In this document: positions 26,977 to 34,878 of the stretch, piece by piece
Numbering within the stretch: the stretch's first letter is position 1
Layout of the letters: the number at the start of each line of letters is the position of its first letter
Made by a program: the position numbers and the translations under genes
Assembly (NCBI RefSeq): GCF_024158745.1
Contig: NZ_JAMZAW010000036.1
Span: forward strand, 1-64,000
Source of the DNA: Paenibacillus tyrphae
GTDB lineage: Bacteria > Bacillota > Bacilli > Paenibacillales > NBRC-103111
Reading direction: 5' to 3'
Length of the DNA stretch: 64,000 nt
The notes under the pieces: model-generated
What the model was told of the DNA's origin: nothing
The model's input: only the letters and a program-made list of their open reading frames with translations
Database searches by the model: none

Positions 26977-27833
26977 TCGCGCCGATACCACTCGCCGGAC
27001 ATCCACTCGCTTGCTTTCCAGCGCAGTACGTCCGGCGTGGCGAGATGGATGATTTCTTTCAAGAAGTCGAGCTGCTCCGTGTCGGACATCGGGCGGAATT
27101 GTTTGGCGATGGCGAGATTTTTCTCCAGCTGCTCCATCGTTTCCATCCCGATGATGGTCGTGGCAACGGGCAGCGAGAACGTATACCGCAGTGCCTGCTC
27201 GTACCATGGGGCGAGCTTACCGAGCGCCATCACCTTCATGCCGATCACGGCGACTCCTTTCTCGACGGCCCGCGGAACAAATTCGTGTGCGAAGCTGTAG
27301 ATGAAATGGTCGGCGGCGGATAGCGCAACCAAGGCGCTGTCGAACGGGAACCGCTCGATGGCTTCGAGCTGGACTTCCGGGTTCGTATGTCCGCTGACGC
27401 TGATTGCCTTGATGATGCCTTGTTCCTTCGCTTCGAGCATCGCCTCCATCGCCCCGCCTTTGGCGAAGCATTGCTCCAAATCGTCCATGGTCACCAGATT
27501 ATGCAGACGCCATTCGTCGACATGGTCGGTTTGCAGCCGGTTCAGGCTGGCTTCAAGCAGACGCCATGAGCCGTCTCTTGTCCGGTCGTGCGTCTTCGTT
27601 GCGATCCATACGTCTCCCCGGCGGTGCCGGAGCGCTTTGCCCAGCCGCTCCTCCGACTGTCCGTCGGAATAGCTCGGGGCCGTATCGAAGTAGGTGATGC
27701 CTTCGTCGATCGCCCGGTTGACGATGCGTATCGCTTCTTCCTCCGTGCATTGATGCTCGTCCACGATGCGCTGGGCCCCGAAGCCCAGAATCGGAAATTG
27801 CTTGTCGGACGCGCCGAAATATCTATGTTCCAA
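26973..27833 (-). CDS. Aldo/keto reductase
   Basis: The 286-residue TIM-barrel oxidoreductase has GITYFDTAPSYSDGQSEERLG near residue 49, with catalytic Asp and Tyr, and the lysine in WIATKTHDR near 80. The usual catalytic His is represented by RLHNL near 109. It reduces carbonyls with NADPH. The C-terminal tail has no cysteine cluster, unlike the Fe-S subgroup. It is convergent with the deacylase and divergent from the FAD oxidase. Physiological substrate unknown. Confidence 0.88.
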   Translation of the reverse strand: MEHRYFGASDKQFPILGFGAQRIVDEHQCTEEEAIRIVNRAIDEGITYFDTAPSYSDGQSEERLGKALRHRRGDVWIATKTHDRTRDGSWRLLEASLNRLQTDHVDEWRLHNLVTMDDLEQCFAKGGAMEAMLEAKEQGIIKAISVSGHTNPEVQLEAIERFPFDSALVALSAADHFIYSFAHEFVPRAVEKGVAVIGMKVMALGKLAPWYEQALRYTFSLPVATTIIGMETMEQLEKNLAIAKQFRPMSDTEQLDFLKEIIHLATPDVLRWKASEWMSGEWYRRD

Positions 27834-27926
27834 AAAAATTCACTCCTTCGGAATGTAGGTGGTCATAGTCTGATTATACCTAATTATAAGGCGGTTTAAT
27901 ATACGATTGGGAAGGAGTGACCGTTT

Positions 27927-29084
27927 ATCCGTACGTCTTACGATGTCATTGTCATCGGCGCAGGCTCCATGGGCATGAGCGCGGGGGCGCAATTGGCGCG
28001 AAGAGGGATAAGCACGCTGCTTATCGACGCGTTCGACCCGCCCCATGGGGGAGGCAGCCATCACGGGGAAACGAGGCTGCTCCGTCATGCCTACGCCGGA
28101 GGGGGCCCTTACGCGGCTATGGCGGTTCGGGCTCACCGGCTCTGGAACGAGCTGGAGGAGGAAAACGGCCGGAAGCTGTTTTTTCGCAGCGGCGTGCTGA
28201 ATATGGCGCCGGCAGGGCATTCGGGGCTCCGCGATAAGCTCGAATCGTCGGCTGCGCTTCAATTGCCGGTCGAGCTGCTGCGGATGGAAGAGATTTCCAA
28301 GCGTTGGCAGGGCGTTCAACTGCCGGACGACTACGCGGGGCTGTTCGAGCCGGAGGCCGGCTATTTGCTCAGCGAGCAGTGCGTGCAGGCGTACCGCGAG
28401 ACGGCGCTGGCGCATCGGGCGGTGCTGCTTCCGTACACGCGCGTAACGGAGGTCGTGCCGGGGAACGCGGGCGTCACCGTAAAAACCGGGGTCGGCGACT
28501 TCTACGCGGACCGTCTTATTGTAAGTGCGGGCGCCGGAGTCGGCAGCGTGCTGCTTCCGTCGCTTGCGCTGCCTGTGGCGCCGGTCCGCAAAGCGGTTGC
28601 CTGGTTTCAGGCCGACGAAGAGTTGTTCGCTTCCGGGCGCTTTCCGGGATTCACGTTAAGCACTCCAGAGGGCGGTTTTTACGGCTTCCCGAGCATTCGA
28701 GGGTCCGGCGTGAAGATCGGCCGGCACGAAACCGGCCTTCCGCTCTCGCCGGTCGAGCAGCCGGCTGACTTCGGGACGCTGCCGGAGGACGAAGGCGATG
28801 TCCGCCGGGCGCTGGAGACGTATATGCCTGCTGCGGCGGGCGCTCTACTGCGCGGCGGGGTGTGCAAATACGAGCTGTCGCCGGACGAACATTTCATCAT
28901 CGACCGGGCGCCGTCCGATCCGAACATTCAGATCGCCTGCGGCTTCTCGGGTCACGGCTTCAAGTTTGCCAGCGTCGTCGGCGAAATTTTGGCAGACCGG
29001 ATCGAAGGAAAACCGGACGCGTTCGATCTAAGCCTGTTCCGACTGTCCCGTTTTCAGGAACAGCAGGTGAAGATCGTTCGGTAA
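27927..29084 (+). CDS. FAD-dependent N-methyl amino acid oxidase (SolA / monomeric sarcosine oxidase family), apparent ATC start
   Basis: The protein matches monomeric sarcosine oxidase/N-methyltryptophan oxidase. The dinucleotide loop is VIVIGAGSMGMSAG, then DAFDPPHGGGSHHGETRLLRHAY, where the FAD-attachment region begins, and GFSGHGFKFASVVGEI near the C-terminus. The Rossmann loop is encoded before the first ATG (27969). The frame is open only from 27921 and contains no ATG, GTG, TTG or CTG before 27969. AAGGAG (27912-27917) is spaced nine bases from ATC 27927, which aligns with the expected initiator Met. It is either a rare ATC start or a start-codon mutation. About 385 residues. Confidence 0.8.
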   Translation: MRTSYDVIVIGAGSMGMSAGAQLARRGISTLLIDAFDPPHGGGSHHGETRLLRHAYAGGGPYAAMAVRAHRLWNELEEENGRKLFFRSGVLNMAPAGHSGLRDKLESSAALQLPVELLRMEEISKRWQGVQLPDDYAGLFEPEAGYLLSEQCVQAYRETALAHRAVLLPYTRVTEVVPGNAGVTVKTGVGDFYADRLIVSAGAGVGSVLLPSLALPVAPVRKAVAWFQADEELFASGRFPGFTLSTPEGGFYGFPSIRGSGVKIGRHETGLPLSPVEQPADFGTLPEDEGDVRRALETYMPAAAGALLRGGVCKYELSPDEHFIIDRAPSDPNIQIACGFSGHGFKFASVVGEILADRIEGKPDAFDLSLFRLSRFQEQQVKIVR

Positions 29085-29104
29085 AAATGAATATTTATTT
29101 AATG

Positions 29105-29145
29105 GAGAAGCCAATGTGAAAAACAGGCTTCTCTTTATTGTTTTT
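29105..29145 (+). terminator. Rho-independent terminator after the oxidase
   Basis: GAGAAGCC (29105-29112) pairs with GGCTTCTC (29126-29133), then TTTATTGTTTTTC. Confidence 0.8.
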
Positions 29146-29269
29146 CTGGAAGAGATGGAACGAATCCGGTGCATCGAGAAGATATGATCGCTGCTGCACT
29201 GGATGGGGAGTTTTACGGTATGATTTGGACCGGGTGCATGTCGTTAAGGACTTTAACGACGATGTGCTA

Positions 29270-29307
29270 TTTTTTTTATAATAAAGCTCCGGGGCATCCC
29301 CGGAGCT
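29270..29307 (-). terminator. Terminator for the efflux gene (minus strand)
   Basis: AGCTCCGGGG-CAT-CCCCGGAGCT is a perfect 10-bp stem (29285-29307). On the minus strand it is followed by TTTATTATAAAAAAAATAGC, only partly T-rich. It lies beyond repeat copy B from the efflux gene. Confidence 0.6.
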
Positions 29308-29310
29308 CAG

Positions 29311-29552
29311 AGTGTTGTGAAAGTGATTTTTGATAAGATAGAGATACATACGGAGGTGGGGTATCTACTGGAGGAGCGATAGCGTTCGCCTTTGTCTGCG
29401 GGAAATATCCGCTGTCAAGCGGCTTCCAATAAAAATTTCCTGCAGACCCGGGGTCCCCGCAAAGTAATCGGATTAAGCTTCCTCGATTCAACTTCACTTT
29501 GTGGGGTGGAGCAGCGACCGGAAGTAGATACCCCACCCCCTCGTAACCTCTA
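29311..29552. repeat. Palindromic intergenic repeat, copy B (inverted, with an insertion)
   Basis: This is the reverse orientation of copies A and C. The core runs from TAGAG (29339) to CTCTA (29552), with GGTGGGGTATCTAC and GTAGATACCCCACC arms. It is longer because about 60 bases (roughly 29447-29508) are inserted in the right arm. The outer left flank (AGTGTTGTGAAAGTG) still matches the flank of copy A, but the right flank has diverged. It lies between the convergent oxidase and efflux genes. Confidence 0.82.
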
Positions 29553-29566
29553 CTACATTTACATCA

Positions 29567-30928
29567 TCAATACCTATTCCGCTTATAAAACATAACGAAA
29601 AGAATCCCGCCAAACGCCACAAGCGCCATAAAAATCAGCATCATGTTGCTGTAAAGCGCAGCCGTTTGACTCGTTACGGTCCCGACAAGAGGAGAGTCCA
29701 GCCACGGCTTCGTCAGCAGACCGCCCACACCGGCAATGCCGATCCCTTCCGCGAGGAAGCAGGCGAAGTTGAGCATGCCCATACCGGAGCCCGCTTCATT
29801 CTCTTCCAGCGTACTGGCGACACTTGCGGAAACGGCGGTTTTGACAAACGACAGGCCGCCAAACGTCAGAATCATCGAAGCCGCAATAAACCACGGCGCA
29901 CGGTCCGCAAAGAACAGGACGATCAGAAAACCGGCGACAGTCATGCTTATTCCGGTCAACATCGCGGCGATATGGCCCCGGCGGTCGGCCAGCATCCCGC
30001 CGAGCATCCCGAACAGGATGACGCTCAAGGTGCCGGGGAACAGAATGGCGCTTCCAATGAGGCCGGTCGGCATATCGTACACCGCTCTCATCAGATAAGG
30101 CACCATGGATATAAAGCCGGCGACCGTGCCGAGCAGCAAGGCGCCTGTAAGCACCCCGGCAAGATACCTTTTCTTCCAGAACAGGAACGGTTCCAGGAAA
30201 GGCTCCCGGTGCCTGCGGATATGAGGTGCGAGAATCGCAAACAAAATCAGACTTGCAATCAGGTAAATCCAATGGTACAGCGTCGTAAACAGAGCAAACG
30301 ACAGAATGCCGGCAGACAACAGTAGTGCTCCGGTCATGTCGAATGTTTTTCCTGCTGTAGTCTCGTCAGGCAGCGTCCGAAGGACGAACGGCAGCGCCAG
30401 CAACGACAGCAATGGCAGGGCAAACAACAGCGACCAATGCATATAGCCGGACACCGCGCCTCCGATGACCGGACCGAGCCCCTCGCCGAATGCAACGACA
30501 GAGCCGATCAGGCCGAAAGCTTTGCCCTGTTTCCCCGGCTCAACAATTCTGACGATTATCACCATAATCAGCGACGGAACGGCCGAAGCCCCGATTCCCT
30601 GCAAAAAACGCGCGGCTAGCACGCCCGGATACCAGCCATGACCCAATAGGCCGACCACCGAACCGAAACCGTAGGTCAGCATACCGAATAACAACAGCTT
30701 TCGCATGCCTGAATGTTCCGATATTTTGCCGTATACAGCGACGCCAATGGCGAAAGAAAGCGAAAAGCAGGTGTTGGTCCAATTGGCTGCCGACGGCGCA
30801 ATGTTGAAATAAGCCGCAATGTCCGGCAATGAAACGTTAAACATGGTTTCGTTCATTACGCTGAAGAACGTCAAAATGCTCAACCACAGGATGAATCGCG
30901 ACGCGTGAGCTTCATTTCGGTGTTGCAT
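29567..30928 (-). CDS. Tet(L)/Tet(K)-type 14-helix MFS drug efflux transporter
   Basis: The 453-residue protein closely resembles the tetracycline/H+ antiporters Tet(L) and Tet(K) (about 458 residues). It has NVSLPDIAAYFN in helix 1, WTNTCFSLSFAIGVAVYGKISE, the motif A-like loop GMRKLLLFG, the antiporter motif GEGLGPVIGGAVSGY, and MVPYLMRAVYDM. Helices number about 14. It would expel metal-tetracycline complexes in exchange for protons; substrate identity is inferred from family. Its ribosome site AAAGGGG is inside a hairpin, and a 20-codon leader frame lies upstream, the arrangement known for tet(L) translational control. It diverges from a ribosomal protection gene. Confidence 0.88.
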   Translation of the reverse strand: MQHRNEAHASRFILWLSILTFFSVMNETMFNVSLPDIAAYFNIAPSAANWTNTCFSLSFAIGVAVYGKISEHSGMRKLLLFGMLTYGFGSVVGLLGHGWYPGVLAARFLQGIGASAVPSLIMVIIVRIVEPGKQGKAFGLIGSVVAFGEGLGPVIGGAVSGYMHWSLLFALPLLSLLALPFVLRTLPDETTAGKTFDMTGALLLSAGILSFALFTTLYHWIYLIASLILFAILAPHIRRHREPFLEPFLFWKKRYLAGVLTGALLLGTVAGFISMVPYLMRAVYDMPTGLIGSAILFPGTLSVILFGMLGGMLADRRGHIAAMLTGISMTVAGFLIVLFFADRAPWFIAASMILTFGGLSFVKTAVSASVASTLEENEAGSGMGMLNFACFLAEGIGIAGVGGLLTKPWLDSPLVGTVTSQTAALYSNMMLIFMALVAFGGILFVMFYKRNRY

Positions 30929-30938
30929 TTGAATATGA

Positions 30939-30957
30939 CCCCTTTATAAGGAAGGGG
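30939..30957 (-). promoter_or_regulatory. Hairpin masking the ribosome site of the efflux gene
   Basis: On the minus strand CCCCTT (30957-30952) pairs with AAGGGG (30944-30939), the latter being the Shine-Dalgarno of the efflux gene. The stem is 6 bp with a 7-base loop. The stop codon of the leader frame is only nine bases upstream, so a ribosome finishing the leader would cover the 5-prime arm and expose the site. A competing pairing of the 5-prime arm with AGGGGAAGG inside the leader is also possible. Confidence 0.75.
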
Positions 30958-30966
30958 AATCGCAGT

Positions 30967-31029
30967 TTATAGGGTCAATGATGCGCCTTCCCCTAAATGT
31001 TGTACCCTTGCGAAATTGTTTTGCCGCAT
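30967..31029 (-). CDS. Leader peptide of the efflux gene (20 codons)
   Basis: ATG at 31029 begins a 20-residue frame, MRQNNFARVQHL followed by GEGASLTL, ending with TAA at 30967. GGAGG stands 11 bases upstream. Leader size, position and the following ribosome-site-masking hairpin match the translational attenuators of tet(L)-type genes. The peptide probably has no function of its own; its translation would control the pump. Confidence 0.75.
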   Translation of the reverse strand: MRQNNFARVQHLGEGASLTL

Positions 31030-31078
31030 GATATGCTACGCCTCCAAATTAGTAAAAATGAGAAAATAAACCAACCCG

Positions 31079-31084
31079 ATTATA
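31079..31084 (-). promoter_or_regulatory. -10 element for the leader-efflux transcript
   Basis: On the minus strand TATAAT is perfect and lies about 50 bases before the leader ATG. The -35 at 17 bases (TTACGT) is weak. Confidence 0.55.
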
Positions 31085-31117
31085 TCACATCCGATGGAAG
31101 GACGTAAGCGTCATTCA

Positions 31118-31147
31118 TTGGAATAATCCGTCAGACCCGTATATACT
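31118..31147 (+). promoter_or_regulatory. Promoter of the ribosomal protection gene
   Basis: TTGGAA (31118-31123), 18 bases, TATACT (31142-31147). Transcription would begin near 31154, just before the leader ribosome site. Confidence 0.55.
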
Positions 31148-31178
31148 GGAGTTATTACTATAGATTGGAGTGATCGGA

Positions 31179-31304
31179 ATGCGGCAACTTAACCACATTC
31201 GAAAGGAGAATAACATGAACGGAGAAAAGAGGATTTTAACGCATGCATATTATAAATATAGGGATTCTGGCGCACGTAGACGCCGGAAAGACAAGTCTGG
31301 CTGA
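31179..31304 (+). CDS. Leader reading frame overlapping the start of the ribosomal protection gene
   Basis: ATG 31179 has GGAGTG eight bases before it and opens a 41-codon frame (MRQLNHIRKENN...). A second in-frame ATG at 31215 has its own AAAGGAG. The frame passes through the ribosome site and first 62 bases of the resistance gene in another frame and stops at TGA 31302. It may couple or restrain initiation at 31243. The peptide starts MRQ-N like the leader of the divergent gene. Real translation is unproven. Confidence 0.5.
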   Translation: MRQLNHIRKENNMNGEKRILTHAYYKYRDSGARRRRKDKSG

Positions 31305-33225
31305 GCGTATTTTATATGATACGAATGTTATTGACGAGCTGGGAAGGGTAGATCAAGGAAATACGCAGATGGATGCCATGGAGCTGGAACGGAAAAGAGG
31401 CATCACGATCAAAGCGTCCGTCGTTTCTTTTGAACTTCATGGGTTGAAAGTGAATTTGATCGATACGCCGGGCCATGCGGATTTTATCGCGGAAGTGGAG
31501 CGGTCGCTGAGCGTATTGGACGGCGTTATTCTGGTTGTTTCGGCAGTGGAAGGCGTTCAGGCGCAGACCAAAATCCTGTTTTCCGTCTTGAAAAAAATGG
31601 GGCTTCCCACGATTTTGTTCGTGAACAAAATTGATCGTCTCGGCGCGCAATCCGATAATACGGCGCTGGAGTGGATTCGTGAAAAGCTGACACCGAACGC
31701 ATTTCCTCTGTGTCAGGTCGAACATGCAGGCGATAAGAAGGCGTCTGTTGTTGAATCCCGTTTCGATTGGGCTGCGAACCCCGATTTTATGGAACGATGC
31801 ATCGAGCTTGCGGCAGCGCACGACGAGCGGGTGTTGGAAGCTTATGTGAACGGCGAAGCGGTAACGGAAGAACAAGTGAAAGCGGCATTCGGAAAGCAAG
31901 TAAGGCAGGCGAACATCTACCCGGTTTATTTCGGGTCCGCCATGACGGGAGTAGGCGTGTCCGGCCTGCTCGCCGGGGTGGCCCAATGGTTTCCGGTGAA
32001 TGAATACGCTGAGGGAGAGCCGTTGTCGGGGGTCGTATTTAAGCTCGAAAAAGAACCGTCCGGTGAAAAGATCGCTTATGTCAGACTGTTCTCAGGCAGC
32101 TTAAGCATGAGGGAACAAGTGAAGCTGCAGCGGAAAAACGGGGAGGGCGAATTCGAGGCGCGCACCTGCAAAATCAAAAAGCTTCACGCCTTGATGAACG
32201 GAAAGGCTGTTCCCGCCTCCAAGGTAACCGCGGGGGATTTGGGCAAAGTATGGGGACTGGAAGACGTCCGGATCGGGGATGTCGTCGGCGAGCGGTCTCA
32301 TTTAATTAAGCATTTCAGCTTCGCAGTTCCCCGAATGGAGACGCGAATCGAAACGGTGGAGCCCAGCAAGGACCATCTGTTGTACAAGGCGCTTATCGGC
32401 CTGTCAGAGGAAGATCCGTTAATCCAGGTGATGAAAGATGATGTTCATCAAGAGCTTTATATCCGCATTTTCGGCGAAGTGCAAAAAGAAGTGATCGAAG
32501 AGGCCTTGAAGGAACAGTATGATTTGGAAGTCAGGTTTTCGGAGACCAGAACGGTTTGCCTGGAGAAACCGGCAGGAACGGGTCAGGCGCTGGAGATCAT
32601 CGCAGAGGGCGATAATCCTTTTTATGCGACCGTGGGGTTTAAAGTCGAGCCCGGCTTGCCGGGAAGCGGAGTCGCCTACGCTTTGGAAGTCGAATTGGGC
32701 TCGCTGCCGCTGGCCTTCCATAAAGCCATTGAGGAGACGGTTCACCAGACCTTGAAACAAGGGCTGTCCGGGTGGGAGGTTACCGATATTGTCGTGACAC
32801 TGACCCATACCGGTTATTTTAGTCCGGTATCGGCGGCGGGCGATTTTAGAAAGCTGGTACCCCTTGTATTGATGGAGGCGCTGGCGCAGGCAGGTACGCA
32901 TGTTTATGAGCCTATTCAGGCGTTCGAGTTAACGGTGCCCGCGGCTATGATGAGTAAAGCGATCTACAAATTATCCGCGATCCAAGCGGTAGTGCACGAA
33001 ACGGCTATGCATAACGGCATGTGTCTCATAACAGGCAACATTTCTGTAGCCGCAACGGAGAGCTTCAAGAGAAGCTTGCACGCGTTTACCCAGGGCGAAG
33101 GCTTCATGCTCGTTGAACCGGCCGGATTCGTAAGAATGCATGGCGACGTGCCGACAAGAGTGCGGACCGATTACAATCCGTTGAACCGGAATGAATATTT
33201 GCTTCACATTCTGCGTGCTTATTAA
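31243..33225 (+). CDS. Tet(M)-like tetracycline ribosomal protection protein
   Basis: The 660-residue translational GTPase has the EF-G-like start of the Tet(M)/Tet(O)/TetB(P) family: HIINIGILAHVDAGKTS, then the switch-region RGITIKAS, G3 DTPGHADF and G4 FVNKID. Domain IV and V regions follow (YATVGFKVEPGLPGSG; SFKRSLHAFTQGEG). Such proteins bind the ribosome and dislodge tetracycline at the cost of GTP. An in-frame stop at 31237 fixes the start at ATG 31243. Its AGAGG is moderate. The family is sometimes found in soil bacilli as an intrinsic gene, so resistance should be tested and not assumed. Confidence 0.9.
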   Translation: MHIINIGILAHVDAGKTSLAERILYDTNVIDELGRVDQGNTQMDAMELERKRGITIKASVVSFELHGLKVNLIDTPGHADFIAEVERSLSVLDGVILVVSAVEGVQAQTKILFSVLKKMGLPTILFVNKIDRLGAQSDNTALEWIREKLTPNAFPLCQVEHAGDKKASVVESRFDWAANPDFMERCIELAAAHDERVLEAYVNGEAVTEEQVKAAFGKQVRQANIYPVYFGSAMTGVGVSGLLAGVAQWFPVNEYAEGEPLSGVVFKLEKEPSGEKIAYVRLFSGSLSMREQVKLQRKNGEGEFEARTCKIKKLHALMNGKAVPASKVTAGDLGKVWGLEDVRIGDVVGERSHLIKHFSFAVPRMETRIETVEPSKDHLLYKALIGLSEEDPLIQVMKDDVHQELYIRIFGEVQKEVIEEALKEQYDLEVRFSETRTVCLEKPAGTGQALEIIAEGDNPFYATVGFKVEPGLPGSGVAYALEVELGSLPLAFHKAIEETVHQTLKQGLSGWEVTDIVVTLTHTGYFSPVSAAGDFRKLVPLVLMEALAQAGTHVYEPIQAFELTVPAAMMSKAIYKLSAIQAVVHETAMHNGMCLITGNISVAATESFKRSLHAFTQGEGFMLVEPAGFVRMHGDVPTRVRTDYNPLNRNEYLLHILRAY

Positions 33226-33354
33226 GGCTATGGCCGCCGAACCTGCACGCCGCCCTTCCCTTGCACTTGGAAGAAAAAGCCGCTCCGTGTCAGTCACCTA
33301 TGGGCAAGTACGGCAATACTCTGTAAGTATCATAACGATAACAGAGGTGACATC

Positions 33355-33783
33355 ATGGCCGTTGTCAAAGCCAGACAGCAAGATGTTGATTTGCTGGCCC
33401 GACTGCTTCGCGCGGAAGCGGAGGGAGAAGGGGAAAAAGGGATGATCCTGGTCGGCAATGTAGGAATCAACCGGATTCGCGCGAATTGCTCGGACTTTAA
33501 AGGGCTGCGCACGATTCCGCAAATGATTTATCAGCCGCATGCGTTTGAAGCTGTCATTCACGGGTACTTTTATCAGAAAGCGAGAGACCGGGAGAAACGT
33601 TTAGCGAAACGGACCGTAAATGGCGAACGGCAATGGCCGGCCAAGTTCAGTCTTTGGTATTTTCGGCCGCAGGGCGATTGTCCGCCGACATGGTATAACC
33701 AGCCGCTTGTGGCCAGGTACAAGAAACACTGTTTCTACCAGCCGACCGCGACAGAGTGCGAAAACATTTATAACACATTCTAG
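33355..33783 (+). CDS. cwlJ: Spore cortex-lytic enzyme component CwlJ
   Basis: The 142-residue protein is the same length as B. subtilis CwlJ and matches it nearly throughout: LLARLLRAEAEGEG, GMILVGNVGINRIRANCSDFKG, QMIYQPHAFEAV, WPAKFSLWYFRPQGDCPPTWYNQP and a C-terminal YNTF. It is a hydrolase_2 (SleB-type) domain protein of the spore coat-cortex boundary that degrades muramic-lactam cortex during germination, notably triggered by calcium-dipicolinate. Its usual partner gene gerQ is not next to it. ATG 33355 follows AGAGGTGA. Sporulation control is expected, but no clear SigE promoter was identified. Confidence 0.95.
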   Translation: MAVVKARQQDVDLLARLLRAEAEGEGEKGMILVGNVGINRIRANCSDFKGLRTIPQMIYQPHAFEAVIHGYFYQKARDREKRLAKRTVNGERQWPAKFSLWYFRPQGDCPPTWYNQPLVARYKKHCFYQPTATECENIYNTF

Positions 33784-33868
33784 CGTGCAGCGGGCCTATC
33801 GCCCGATACTGCCGCCGGCCGTCGTTGTTGGAGCGCCGCTCCTTCTGTTTCGGGATAGCCGCAGTCAA

Positions 33869-33908
33869 AACTGCCGCTTCCGAGGCGAAGGGGCGGCGGT
33901 TTGTTTTT
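33869..33908 (+). terminator. Rho-independent terminator after cwlJ
   Basis: AACTGCCGC (33869-33877) pairs with GCGGCGGTT (33893-33901) with one G-U pair, followed by TGTTTTTAT. Confidence 0.8.
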
Positions 33909-34057
33909 ATACACGACGAATATGGAAAGCATAGCGCATCGCAGTTCCTCTAAGTTCGCAAATCTCACCGACGCAGCGAACGGTAAAAGGCAACGGGTTC
34001 AACGGCGGACAAGCATGGTAATGAAGAGAATAGAACGGATAGAGAGGAGCCGAGGAA

Positions 34058-34768
34058 ATGGGCTTTCTTTTCATTTTGATCTATTTTGTCTTGATATTTA
34101 TCGTGCTGGAAATTGCCGTCATGCTGCTGATCGTTACGGGTCTCGACAACGAAATCGCCCGCTTCCAAGCCGTCTCCATGCTGACTTCCACCGGGTTCAC
34201 CACCAAGGAGTCGGAGTTGATCCTGCGGCATCCCGTTCGGCGTAAGATCGGTGTATTTCTCATCTTGTTCGGGGTGTTCTCGCTCGCGGTAATGATCTCC
34301 ACGCTCAGCAATTTATTGGCCCAAAGCTTCCGCGTGCCGCAGTTGACAGGCGTGACGTTAGGGTTCGGCGCTGTTTTGCTTGCAATCAAAAACAAGCGTA
34401 TCGTCAACAGCTTGAAGCGGCGGTTTCACAAGCATCTCAAGCAGGAATTCGAGCTGCACGAGCTGCCGATCGAGGAAGTGTTATATTTTACGGGCAGCGA
34501 TTTATTTACCGGCATTTCGATCGGCAAGGGGTCCGCTATGGCGGGGCGCGGCCTCCGCGACGTCTGTTGTCCGAAGGAGGACATCAATGTCTTGTTCGTA
34601 CAGAGAGGAGATACGAAAATCCGCAGCGGATGTTTGCGGTTGGCCCTTCAAGAGGGAGATATCCTATTCGTGTACGGAGACAAGGAAGCGATCGAACGAA
34701 GGTTCCGCGGTGAACTCGCCGCGATGCGTCAAGAGGAAGGGAATGAGAAGCATGTCACCGAACTGTGA
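34058..34768 (+). CDS. Membrane protein with C-terminal TrkA_C (RCK_C) domain
   Basis: The 236-residue protein has three predicted membrane helices in the first 110 residues. A cytoplasmic TrkA_C domain spans about 150-225 (LPIEEVLYFTGSDLFTG, LALQEGDILFVYGDKEAIERRF). RCK_C domains bind nucleotides such as c-di-AMP and gate ion flux. The membrane part includes TSTGFTTKESELI, reminiscent of Trk/Ktr pore-loop sequences. It could be a small potassium-channel-like regulator. GAGGAGCCGAGG precedes the ATG. No other transport gene is beside it. Confidence 0.75.
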   Translation: MGFLFILIYFVLIFIVLEIAVMLLIVTGLDNEIARFQAVSMLTSTGFTTKESELILRHPVRRKIGVFLILFGVFSLAVMISTLSNLLAQSFRVPQLTGVTLGFGAVLLAIKNKRIVNSLKRRFHKHLKQEFELHELPIEEVLYFTGSDLFTGISIGKGSAMAGRGLRDVCCPKEDINVLFVQRGDTKIRSGCLRLALQEGDILFVYGDKEAIERRFRGELAAMRQEEGNEKHVTEL

Positions 34769-34878
34769 ACCGATTTTCGTCCAGCTTTTTTACGGAAAAT
34801 TAATCTCCCAAGCTTTGACAAAATGGTAAAATGAATCTGGGCAGTATGCCCCAATATAGAAAATACTGGAGGTAACTG

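Noticed and set aside
29311-33225. Tetracycline gene pair as part of a transposon
   Set aside because: No transposase, integrase or attachment site is visible nearby. The flanking palindrome occurs at two other loci and on one side only, so it does not bracket the pair.
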